Origin: Typha latifolia
Lineage: Eukaryota; Streptophyta; Magnoliopsida; Poales; Typhaceae
Length of the DNA stretch: 64,000 nucleotides
Direction: 5' to 3'
Assembly (NCBI GenBank): GCA_019914945.1
Contig: CM034100.1
Span: 6,089,209 to 6,153,208, forward strand
Numbering within the stretch: position 1 is the first letter of the stretch; each line of letters starts with the position of its first letter. Under the pieces are notes generated by a model. That model did not search any database, was not told the origin of the DNA, and was given only the letters and a program-made list of their open reading frames with translations. Shown here piece after piece: positions 45,654 to 56,725 of the stretch. The position numbers and the translations under genes are program-made.

Positions 45654-48600
45654 TGCTAACTACCAACTAACTCTTCTCTCCTCCAGTCTTTTACTAGCAT
45701 CAAATCCTAATCCGAATTCCACTCTTATTGGACGGATTTCCGCGTCGTATTCTTTTTTCCGCGTATTTGCATGCTTTTGCCGTTATCCGATGGTAATGTA
45801 ACTAAATTTTCTTCACAAATAATAAGAGATAAGTAATAAAATCGTTATGCACATAAAATCTCCGCCGTTGGAAATCTACTTCTCGCTTGATTCGATTTTA
45901 TTAATTGACATGGAAATCTAACTTCCTACTGCCACTCGGAAAGCTACTTGGCAGTTACTATTCTCCGACCGTAAGACAAGCGTAATGTAGCTATCGCATC
46001 AACCGATTAATTTAAGGCTTTTTTTTTATTTACTTCTAATTTGATTGACCTATCCGTACATCTATAATTAATTTTTAAGGCTTTTATTTTTATTTGCTTC
46101 TAATATTACTTCCTACCCTGAGGCTCCACCTACTGTTACTATTAGGCCTTGCCAATCTATCTATACTCTTTTTAAATTTATCAAACTTATCTTTAGGTAT
46201 AAAGACATAAATAGTCTCTTAAAATGATAACGTTTAATGCCAGATATGTAACAGTAAAAGTGACAAAATACCATAAAGTAATATTATATATACATATGGG
46301 GGACATTCATATAAATTACATATCTATGCAAAAAGATTAAAAAACAATTCTTTGAGGAGTATATATTCAAGAGCATCTATAGGGTATAAAAGTAATTAAA
46401 ATAAGCACTTGGAAGGTTATAAATATAAAAATTCTCGGATAGAACATGAAATTGATGTAGCCAACAAGTGAAGACCTAGGAAATGAATCCACTGCAGATT
46501 AATTAAAATTTTATTATATAATCTTATTTTAGTGGTCATATGTCACTGTGATTCCATACACAGCTACCAATTATAATTATGATTCAAAGCAAGATACGTG
46601 TGATAAGATTAGTATTCTTATTGGCTGATTGAATAATTTTCATCTTGGATGCATTAAGAAATCTAAGTCCTCTTATCAGTAGTTTTTCCAAAAAAAATAT
46701 TGTTGAAATTTGGATAAATACTTTGCCAAGAGTTTTTTTTTTTGGAAGAGAAATTTTATAGGCACATATTTTAAAGACGACTTAAAATAAAAATTAAGAG
46801 AGAAAATATGAAATAACTTTTTGACTCAAGTTTTACACTTATTTATGATAACAAACATTACAACAAAAGAAAATATGATATCAATAAAAAACACAACCCT
46901 AGCAAATACATGAGTGCAAAAGACCAAAACTAACGTGTAGAATTCTTGAGAAATTGCGCAAGAACTCTCAAATAACAACAAAATGCTTCCAAAGAAAATA
47001 AAAAAAATAAATGGAAGTAAGCGAAGAACGAAAAAGGTGAAACACCCATGACCACAACGAGAAGGAGCGAAGCTGTCACCAATAGAGGAGGAGATGAGGC
47101 ATCTAAGGTTGAGCTAAGAAGGAAGGAATTGAACTCGAGAGTCAATTAGGGTAGGGGGCCATTGAAGCCAACTGGGGTCAAGACGGGTAGGGAGGAGTCA
47201 GACACGAGGGAAAAAGGTGATAAAAATAGTGATAGAAGGACGACAATAGTGCTAAAGAGCATGACAAAAAGAAAGGATGGAACGAAGTTGGAGGAGAAGG
47301 AGAGTGAGCTGGCAACGAGGGCGAAGAGGAAGGTAAATGAGATCAAGAGGAGCCTTTAGAATGAGAAGAGAAGAAAAAGGAAAAAAGAGGAAGGTAAGGT
47401 AGAAAGCCTCTCCTCCTCTACTAGCTAGCTGCTAGGAGTGAGGAGGGGAGGAGTTTGCCGACGGCTTGAGGAAAAAAGAAGACGAGAAAAATCAAAGCCA
47501 AACAGTAGAGCTGGCTTGATGTAGTGCTTTTACCTATGTCAATCACGTCATCCTCCTCCCTTGTCCTTTACCAACAGATCAACAATATTCCTCTAAAATT
47601 CTAACATGCACTGATTCAAAGTTCAAGTTAGTACACCTGACTTATTATAAATAGGCATCCAAATGAAGAGCCAGCTCTTTAGTTCTGAATGAACTTATGA
47701 TAAATTGAGCAAAATACTAAATACACTATTTAGGTCAAAGATCTAGAATCTACTAACAAGAGCAATAAGATTATTTTAACAATGAAACAGGAATACAATG
47801 CCCAAATAATTTCTTACGTCTTCTGATGTCCAAAAGAGAAATACTGACAACATACAAAGGGGGGATTAGCTAGTTACATACATACATAACATACAATCTT
47901 TAGTTTACCAAACAAATGATTACTGCTTAGAAACTAACATTACATTTTTAACATCTAACCAAGCAATTAGTCTACAGGAAAAGTTCTTCAAGATGATGAT
48001 CCATGCATGATCTTAAAGATGTTCCATGAATGTCATTTCACCGCTACATGGAAGGACATTATCCTTTGCTTTGTAGATTATCTCTTCAATCTTGGATTCC
48101 TTCTCGAGTGTTTCCCTACGCAAGATGATGAGTCACTCAAAGGTGCAATCTTCAAACTGTATTAACAAAGAAGCAAAAAAGAACTACTCTAATCATTAAT
48201 AAATTTGAGACATGAATTAGGAGAGTAATCATATCATAGAGTTGAAGTACCAAATAACTATGACTAAGATGGACAGAACGCAAGTTAATTCCTATTAATT
48301 GATGATGTCACACTTACATTAGCTTACCAATTACATGATTACATTTAAGATAAGCAAAATACGAGATTGTCACCTCTAAGGCTATAATGTAATCTAAAGA
48401 GTAGTATGCCTAAACTAGCAAAATTAACAATATAATTTGCAAGTAGTTCTAAAGCACATATATTTTTCTTATTCCCCGTATTGGTATCCATTGTATATCT
48501 ATCATATATCCATGCAATCTTAATACATATTGAATACGACTAGAGGAGTATCCAAATTAAAAGAAAAAAATTTAAAATTTTCAATACAGCTTTGATATGA

Positions 48601-50655
48601 TGGGATACAAGATCAATACGTTTTTACATTGTTTAGGGTTTAGCAGGTCGAGTTTGCAAAAAAAATAAAAGTCTCAACCTGTTAACCAGTTAACTAAAAT
48701 GAAGTGAAAATAAAGAGTTAATGACCCTACATTTCGTTTTGATTAAAATCTAGTTTCCTTCTCACGTGACGAAACCTAGTATCTACTATGTGTTTGTTAT
48801 TTTCATAAGCACTAGTTTGAGGTCACAGATCTTAACAATTGTTCTCCACTATGATGATCTTTAGTTACTTTCTATTGTCATTAGTTTTATCTTCACTTTC
48901 TTAATATCATGTTCTGATTTGTAGCAAAGACTCTTCTAATCTCATTTTGTTCTAATTCTAATCATTCTAGTCACAGTGTATGAACTTATTTAGTGTGTGT
49001 GTATATATATATATATATATTGATTTATAAGTTTTTTTTATAAATCAACTCCCTTAGATTCGAAGACCCGATAAGCTAGGACGGATTCAAAAATATTTTC
49101 TTATTAATACTGTGAATATATTATTTTAGTAACAAAAAATGAGAAATACCGGCATATATATCACAGATAACTTACTATGTAATATATTTTCGTTAATCTA
49201 TATTTATTATTTAATATATTAAATATAAATTTCGAGTTGCATTAGAGAAATGCCACTAAACTAATCACCAACAACTTTGCGCGGCCAGGCAAAAATTTGC
49301 CTGATCGACTCACCCAAAGAAATTAAAGAAAAAACCAACAAAATAATCTTTTTTCTTAACCTAAACTCCTAATAATTTTCTTCCTAATTCCCAAACCACT
49401 ATTTCTTCTGAAACCTTGCTCGGGACGGTGGAAAGGGAGTGGGTGCGGCAATCCCTAACCGAAGGATCTGTTGATTTCTTTTGTATATAGAGTTTTTTTT
49501 ATCTTTTTCTTGTTTCTTGGGATAAAAGAAGTGATGAGATCTCTCGATAGATTCAATTGTTCTACTACTTCAGCAGAGGTTGTTCTTTTGGGATTTGTCA
49601 AAAATATTGACACTTTGGTTGTTTAATCCATTCTATTCTTTGATAAGGAGCTGAGGCAGTTTAAGAAGGAACACAAGGGGGAGGTAGTGGTGGTGGTGGT
49701 GGTGGTTAATAAGGAAGAGATGGTCTCGGGATTGGAGGTGTACTCTTCGTTCCCATGAAGAGATCTAGATAGAGAGACCGAGAGAGAGAGAGGGTATGAT
49801 GTGGTATTGTCTGGTGGAAGATCTCTTTCTTTGATGCAGTGAGTTTTGTTCTTCTGCTACTGAGTGTTCCTGCAAGATGGCTAGGGAAGATTTGTCTTTG
49901 GTGGGTAGCTTTTAGAGACGAAAGAGAAAGGTGGGGACCCTAGGGGAAGAGTAGTGAGATAGAGAATTTGGGTTATGTATGTTTCTAATTTAGAGAATCT
50001 ATTGAGATCAAACAAAGGAAGTGGGATCTATGGTTATTTATGATAGATAGTAGTCATTAATTTATATGCACAAAAACGCACTAGTACGTGCAGGGAGAAG
50101 CGAGGCAACTTTATATATGGATTAAGGAAGGATTAAGGTAAAATAAGAAAATCTTTTTCTTTTTCTCAAGAGAGACAGCTTTGTATATAGATTGTTGTCT
50201 CGTTAAAGCAACAAATTTTCTTGTAGGTTAGACAAGAATTAAGGATGTGTTTGTCATAAGGAATGGTAGAATAAATTGCATTTTTTTATCCTGACATAGC
50301 TAAAAGTTATGCCTCCGAAAATGACATTTTTGATACAGCAGCTGGGGAAGATCGTTGTGGTAACGTTCTTTGCTATAGGTTGGGTCCATCTCATTCAGAT
50401 GTGGGGCCTAAAACCAAATCAAAGAATGTTTTATGATGATCTCATAGACTTAAAAATAAAATGAGAAGGAGAGGGTATAATGCAAAAGGAATTAAATGAT
50501 ATGAAACATAAGTATGAGATAGTATAAAATTGTAAGTACAATGGCATGGCTAGAAGAAAAGGAAAAAAAATAATCTTTTAGAGTATACATGTCAGATGAA
50601 AATGGTGTTACAAACCCTCTCAATGATAACAAGGTAATAGGATTAAAACTTATTT
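45654..50655. other. intergenic, no confidently supported gene
   Basis: AT-rich, with several low-complexity parts: GA-rich 47030-47470, a (TA)n run at about 49000-49020, a (GGT)n run at about 49684-49706. Minus-strand 48060-48170 could encode LRRETLEKESKIEEIIYKAK, a gene-fragment-like peptide I cannot identify. 49430-49960 is G/T-rich with broken frames and may be a decayed exon. Nothing else stands out. Confidence 0.45.
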
Positions 50656-50659
50656 TCTA

Positions 50660-50955
50660 AGACGTTTTTTTTTTCAGATTTAGACCGGCTCTTATTTTGT
50701 TGACAGTCGACACCACGGCTTCTTCTCTTAATACATATAATAAATAATAATTTGAAAAAGAGCTAAGTAACAACTTGCACTTAGCAACTAGACGCAGAAT
50801 TTCCATGGGCAGCAAATCTTTGGTCTTCATAATCCTTAGCAGTTCAACAGAGTTGGTCTCGATCTCCACGAAGTTGAGCCCTCTCGCAAGGACTAACCCG
50901 AACCAGAGGGCCCAACCCTCAGCTAGGAGCGCTGAGCCCCCTTACTTCACCTTCT
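50660..50955 (-). pseudogene. RNase H-like domain fragment (non-LTR retroelement or RVT_3 type)
   Basis: Minus-strand reading ALWFGLVLARGLNFVEIETN, then SVELLRIMKTK...ILRLVAKCKLLLSSFSN and VLREEAVVSTVNKI matches the plant RVT_3-type RNase H fold (the A-x-x-x-GL-x-LA...VEIETDS helix-strand and REAN-VAD end). The substitution of ETN for ETD at the catalytic Asp, the missing N-terminal strand and no neighbouring reverse transcriptase show a dead fragment. Confidence 0.6.
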
Positions 50956-52260
50956 AAGACTTGAGTTGTATATATATATATTTATGTTTTAAAAATTTAC
51001 TTCCCTTAAGTAGATTTTAAAAGTCTCCAATTAAGAGTACTCTTATGAAGGTGAAGTTTTCCCATTTAATCATGAAGTGACAAACAATGAGGCTAGAGGA
51101 AGATGAGGAGGTCAGATGAGAGGAGAAGGTAGCAGCTTACCGAGGCTGAAGGAGGATGAGGAGGAGGAGGCCGATGGAGAGGAGAAGGCGACGTCTTGCC
51201 GAGGCCGGAGGAGGGGGCGAGGCCAACGAAAAGGAGAACGCAGCAATAGCTTGTCGATAGAGAATGAGGAGGTTGGATGAGGTGAAGGAGGAGGAGGAGG
51301 AAGATGAGGATGTGTCAGCTGAGGTTGACGTCAATGGAGGAGGAGGCTATTGGAGGAGGCCGGAGTAGCCAATCGATAGAAGAGGAGGAAGAGAAAGAGA
51401 AAAGGAGGAGATTGGGTGTGTTTGTTGGGATATTTTTATTAGATTTAAAATTATAATTAATATAATTAAAGATCTAATAGTAGCCATTAGATAAAAATAA
51501 AATTGTTAATTTTAAATATCTAATAGTTAATTTCAAAGATTTAATAGTTAATTTATATATAATATATATTAATATATATTAAACTTAAGCTAAGCCTGAG
51601 CAAGTTCGCTCCAGCTTAGGCTCAGTTCAAAATTCAAATCGAGCTTTAAAATAAGGCTCAGGCTCGGCTTAGCTTAAGTCAAACCAAGTCGAGTCTGAGC
51701 TTAGCAGAGTCGAGCCTGAGCTGCTCGTTTATTTTGACAACCCTACCTATAGATGACATCTAGATGCAAAAGCAATAAATACCTATAAAATTTAGATGAT
51801 CTGTTAGGCTACATTCAGTAATGCCACTATAAGTCTATTATGTAGTAGTGCAATGAGTCAAAACATTAATATTGTATTAGCTCATAGATATTGCTCTGGA
51901 AGTATAGTTTTTTTTCTTTATTTTTAGAAATAAATTTTTTTTAATCATTCATGAGCCTAAAAACTAGATATGGGAGACCAACTCTCTCTAAATATAGAGA
52001 TACTTAGGATCCACCAAGCTCTAGCCAATATAGGAAGTTGCTTAGCGTAGGCTTCAAATTATGCGTGTTGCGCTACCGAGCTGCTCCTCAAAACCAACTA
52101 CATTACCAAGCTGCCAACCGAGTCAAACTACTAAACTACTAAATAATTAATTTTTATAATAATTATTTGGAGTTAGAGTCGAATCTATGACCTTCTTAGT
52201 CAGAAAGAAAATACTTATTAGCTCTACTAAAGTTCATTGGTTTGAAATTTAGTTTCACCG
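50956..52260. other. low-complexity and MITE remnants
   Basis: 51090-51410 is GAGGA-rich low complexity (long frames there are artefacts). 51580-51750 is a GAGCTTAGG/GAGCC-rich MITE end finishing in GTTTATTTTGACAACCCTACC, related to the element at 16586-17356. The remainder is AT-rich without a gene. Confidence 0.5.
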
Positions 52261-52336
52261 TATAGAATTTTTTTTGGACTAGTAAATTCTACAATAATCA
52301 CGTAGTTGATTTTTTGGACTTATTAACTACAATAAC

Positions 52337-52802
52337 AATCAACTTTGATAGTGCGAAGTTATTGTAGTAAATACTTTTGTTCTACAATAAGCTCACACCC
52401 TATATTCCATGCAAAGTTAATTTTTTGGACAATAGAATTTACTACAATACAATACACTTTGTAGACTTTTGTTTTACAATAGATTCTATAAAGTGTATTG
52501 TATTGTATTGTATTGTAGTAAATTTAGTACAAAGTGTATTGTATTATTGTAGAAATAAGTTGATCTTGTGGACAATAGAATTTACTACAATACAATACAC
52601 TTTGTAGACTTTTATTCTTATGAAATAAGTTGATCTTGTGGACAATAGAATTTACTACAATACAATACACTTTGTAGACTTTTATTCTTATGAAATAAGT
52701 TGATCTTGTGGACAATAGAATTTACTACAATACAATACACTTTGTAGACTTTTGTTCTACAATAGAATTTACTACAATAACCTCGCACTACCAAAGTTGA
52801 TT
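52337..52802. repeat. 36-bp inverted repeat enclosing a 70-bp tandem array
   Basis: Arms 52337-52372 and 52767-52802 are complementary at 34 of 36 positions. Inside, a 70-bp unit starts at 52551, 52621 and 52691 with almost no change between copies. A related but inverted block (AATACACTTTGTAG and TATAAAGTGTATTG) sits at 52450-52502. The word TTTTTTGGAC or TTGTGGAC recurs in direct orientation at about 52265, 52311, 52422, 52565, 52635, 52705 and 52802. Frames crossing it (for example on both strands at 52377-52715) are by-products of the repeat. Confidence 0.8.
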
Positions 52803-53734
52803 TTTTGGACTAGTTGTTGGAGATTACAATCTGATTCCAAAAAGTCACAAAAAATTTGATCAAAATAAATTAAATAAACTTACAGATTACAGAATATAAA
52901 ATTCTGAATAGTCGAGTCTAATGTTGGATACTATCTCCTTAAGACCAATTCGTCCTCCACCAATTACTTCTAGAACAGTGGACGTCGGTCTCCCAGGATA
53001 CAACGACTGCCTTGCACTGGAAAGGAAGCAGCTTTCTAATGCCTTGATTGAACCTAAACCGTGCTGTATTCTCTCTCAAATGCAGACTCAAATTTAAAGA
53101 CTCGACTCTAGAAGGAAAGGAATGAACCAATTTTTTTTAAAATTATGCAGACTTACAGTCTATTTATAGAATTAAACAGGCTCGACGAAAGCGGGTCAGA
53201 AACTAATTAATAGTTACATTAACCGACTGATTAACTGTTTATCGAAGGGACACACCACTTCGACCCCTAATCAAACCAGATTTGAACCCAAACCCATATC
53301 AGGCAAAAATTAAAAATTGGACTTGACTCATGCGAACCGAGTTGAGCCGGGTTGTGCGCGTGTGTGAGTTAAGTTGTATAGTAACCTTTACCCACAAAAT
53401 AGGTACCCATTTTGGGGCCCAAAGCCCATAAGAAGTTTGTTACTTATATATCATACTAACATTTCTTAAATATCCACTAGTATGATACTAAACTCACTTT
53501 TCTTTATTTTCTATTGCCATGATACCCACTTTAGAGCCAATTTTCATTCACTTCTCTTCATGGATTTGACTACGTGAATATTTGACAATAAAGTACACTT
53601 TGAGCTAAATTAATTTCACCATTAAACTATCATTAATAATGTGTGGGCCCCCCACTTAAAATTTAGCTCCAAATTAATAAAAATTTATATCAAATAGATG
53701 AAATTACTAACACTAGTAAATTCCATTGCAGGTA
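52803..53734. other. intergenic before kinase copy 3
   Basis: Possibly a piece of an LTR (53150-53400 has GC-rich words and a GTTGAGCCGGGTTGTG patch), but no element border was found. No gene is seen. Confidence 0.4.
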
Positions 53735-53853
53735 CGTATTGGATTAGGATTGGGATCTTCTTAAGCTCGTATTGGATTAGGATTGGGATCTTCCTAAGCT
53801 CGTGCGAATCGCATTAGGATTGGGATTGAGCCGGCCTATATATATATATATAT
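53735..53853 (+). promoter_or_regulatory. promoter of kinase copy 3 with 33-bp repeats and TATA box
   Basis: Two near-identical 33-bp units (53735-53767 and 53768-53800) and a third partial unit (53801-53830), each centred on ATTAGGATTGGGAT. A (TA)n TATA region follows at 53837-53853, about 65 bp before the start codon. The ATTAGGATTGG core is shared with copies 1 and 2. Confidence 0.55.
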
Positions 53854-53916
53854 GCATATGATAGTGCATAGAAGTTTTAGAGATTAAGTGCGGCGAAGAG
53901 TTGATTAGTTTTAGCT

Positions 53917-54852
53917 ATGATCATTTCGCGAAGGTGGAAGATAGGAGCAGTGCTAGGAAAGGGAGGCAGTTCAACGGTGAGACTGGCCATGTTCGATGAC
54001 GACGACAATGAGGAACCAATCCCGGCCAAGCTTATGGCCATGAAGACCCCAAAATCTCCTAGTTGTTCTTACGCGCTGAAGCGAGAGAAGCAAATCTTGG
54101 AAGACCTCGAGGGCTGCTCTCAAATCATCCACTGCTACGGCGACTATATCACCGCCGACGAGTGCGGCAGAGAAACGTACAGCATCTTCCTTGAGTACGC
54201 CCCTTCCGGCAGCCTCTTCGACTACATGAAGTCCACCAAGGCCGCCTTCTCGGAGAGCCAAGTGAGACGCTTCACCCTATCCATGCTCAAGGGTTTAGTG
54301 CACATACACAGCAAGGGCTACGTCCACTGCGACATCAAGCCGCATAACGTATTGATATGGAACTCGGAGGAGGTGAAGATAACCGACTTCGGTCTGGCGA
54401 AGAGGTTGGCGGAGAGGTCGCGTATGCCGCTCAGAGGCACGCCGCTCTACGTTGCGCCGGAGGCCCTTGACCACAACGAATATGAGGAGCCTTGCGATAT
54501 ATGGGCGCTTGGTTGCACAGTAATCGAGATGCTGACCGGAGTGCCTGCGAGGAGTCTGCCGACCAAGGTAGACTTGCCCTCCATGTTCCTCATGCTCAGC
54601 CGTGGCGATCTGGTGGTGAAGATACCGGAGACGGTGTCGGAGGAGGGGAAAGACTTCTTGAGCAGGTGTCTGGAAGATGAGCCGGCGAAGCGGTGGACGG
54701 CGAGGATGCTGTTGAGGCATCCGTTCGTCTCGGCCGGTTTAGCGGCGGAGGAGCCGGAATGTGAAGTGCGGAATCGTCCCAGGACATCTTGTTGTAATCG
54801 GTGCAGAGTACTGATGGCACTCTTGGAAAGAGTTGGTTTTACGAACTGGTAG
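53917..54852 (+). CDS. MAPKKK17/18-like protein kinase, copy 3
   Basis: Intronless, 311 residues. Gly loop GKGGSSTV (14-21), Lys43 (LMAMKT), Glu57, VHCDIKPHN with Asp139, DFG at 157-159, RGTPLYVAPEAL, the HPFVSAG domain end and a 40-residue tail rich in Cys and Arg (CEVRNRPRTSCCNRCRV). All catalytic residues are intact, and the non-RD Cys before Asp139 is as in the other copies. Predicted role: MAP kinase kinase kinase in a stress or abscisic-acid module (family knowledge, not shown here). The 3' flank (54859-54894) nearly repeats that of copy 1, so these two are the closer pair by flanks. Start: the ATG after the repeat-bearing promoter gives the SRRWKIGAVLG head shared with copy 2. Confidence 0.9.
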   Translation: MIISRRWKIGAVLGKGGSSTVRLAMFDDDDNEEPIPAKLMAMKTPKSPSCSYALKREKQILEDLEGCSQIIHCYGDYITADECGRETYSIFLEYAPSGSLFDYMKSTKAAFSESQVRRFTLSMLKGLVHIHSKGYVHCDIKPHNVLIWNSEEVKITDFGLAKRLAERSRMPLRGTPLYVAPEALDHNEYEEPCDIWALGCTVIEMLTGVPARSLPTKVDLPSMFLMLSRGDLVVKIPETVSEEGKDFLSRCLEDEPAKRWTARMLLRHPFVSAGLAAEEPECEVRNRPRTSCCNRCRVLMALLERVGFTNW

Positions 54853-56530
54853 CCAGATCGAGCCTAAGCTTTGAATAGGATATATTTGAGGACATCGTAA
54901 TCTCTCTATATATATTAGTTGTACGTGGAAGTTGGCGAGTCTTAGGGCCTTCTGGCTCACAAATCGATGATGTTGATGTTGATCTTAATGAGATGTAATT
55001 AATACTCTTGTTCAAGATGTTCTATATTAATACACACTTGTTTCTTGCTCACGAATTAACTCATTGTTTATATGCATGTCTGTGTACACAAAGTCGATGT
55101 AATTAACTCCGTGCGTGTATGTATGTAGTTTCCTAATTGAAACTTCTTGCCCACCTATATCGAATGATCATTTTATCCCAAATTTTATATTTTTTTAACA
55201 TCTAAAGTAAGGGTAAAATGATCCTTAGAGAGTCTATACCTAATCATGTGAGGTAACTTTAGAGGTTTGACTTTCCCTAATATCAAATATACAAGGTTTG
55301 AAGGAGAGGGAGCCAGCCAATTGCCTTAAAGTAAAATAAATTTTTATCTAAATATTTGACTAATGTAGGATAACCTTGGGTTTATGGCTAGGCTACATAT
55401 TTAAGAAAAATAGATTAGCTATTGGACGGACAAAATGAATTACAAGTGAAACTTTTACTATAAAAATAGAGAAAAGAAGAAACCAAAGAGTAAAGAAAAA
55501 AATTAAATGCCTGTACGGTGAGAAAAGTAACAATATAATGTTTCAAGAAAATTTTAATTCTTGAAACGCCAATTTAGCCAAATACAAGTGGGATATGGAA
55601 ATTGACGAACGTCCTTCATCGGAGAAGCAATAAAATTAGAACTGAATAATAAAAACTCCGATAACACCATATAGTACTGGGAGAACATACTTCTCCTCCC
55701 TGTAAAACATCACACCATTGGCTTCCTCAGTCGTTCATCTCTTCTCCTCTCCTCCTAAGTAATTTCCTTCATCGATCAAAGAGGTGACAATAAACCAAAA
55801 GTCGGAAGAGAAGAACGTCGAGAACCCAAACGCGGATACTTGAGATGTCCGCAACATCGATCTCAATAGCAATTTAGTTGGCTGTTTTTTTATTTCTTTC
55901 CTTTTCTTTAATTTGTTCAGACTTCTAATGCTTTCCTGGTTAATTTCTTGCAAATTGTATTCTTTAATACACTACTCATATAGCTGACCTTGCAGATGCA
56001 GTTTATTTTTAATTTCTTTTGGTTGATCGGGTGTTATTTTGCTTGAGTTATAAGTGTTAATGGATAGGAGAGGTATATTTTATGAGATTCCTCCTAAACA
56101 GCTCAATTAAGTTTTTGTCCAAAATCTTCTCCCGTTGGTCTTTTTAATTTTTTATTTTCGTTCCAATGCTTGTCTGGTTAATTTTCATTAAGTTTGCAAC
56201 TTTTATTATTTAATACGTCAGTCATACTTACACACACTATATATATATCACTGTCAACTAGAGGATGACATCAAGATGGTCGAGCCGGTTCGTGTGTTGG
56301 CAGAGTGATGTTGAAGATGCAAAGGAAAATTGGACACCAAGGTACTTATAGAGTGGCTTGGCAAACTATCAGATGAGGCTACTTGAGAGTCCGAGACTAA
56401 CATGATGAATTATTTTTTGAATTTTACACTTTAAGGATAAGGTGGGAAAACATGTGGGCCGTAAGATTTAGTTCTAATTTGCTTATAAAGAAAATAAATG
56501 TTCTAGTAGTTGAAATAACTAGTCTTGGGA
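54853..56530. other. intergenic after kinase copy 3
   Basis: The first 200 bp contain the 3' flank shared with copy 1 (GAGCCTAAGCTTTGAATAGG, and later a TTAATACTCTTGTTCAAGATG region). The rest is AT-rich, without a gene. Confidence 0.5.
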
Positions 56531-56534
56531 TTGG

Positions 56535-56725
56535 CTGTTTGAATGGCCTTTTAGATGTTTGAACATAAATCCCTAAAAGCAGAAGGAGTTTTAAAACGTT
56601 CGAACGGCCTTGCTAGCATTCAAACGCATATCATCGAGAGTAGAAAGAGTTTTAAGGCGACGTTCGAACAGCCTTACTGGCCTTCTAACACAAATCCCCG
56701 AGGACTAGAAGGAGTTCTTAGGCAT
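56535..56725. repeat. three imperfect ~62-bp units with TTCGAAC-type words
   Basis: Units start with TTGAATGGCC (56539), TCGAACGGCC (56600) and TCGAACAGCC (56664), each followed by a second TTTGAAC, TTCAAACGC or related half-site and an AGAAGGAGTT or AGAAAGAGTT word. This resembles the U3 block of the Sirevirus LTR in layout, though the sequence between the palindromes differs. Confidence 0.45.

Noticed and set aside
51137..51334. Ser-rich minus-strand open frame
   Set aside because: Low-complexity GAGGA repeat, no coding character.
52377..52715. Open frames on both strands
   Set aside because: Produced by the 70-bp tandem unit.
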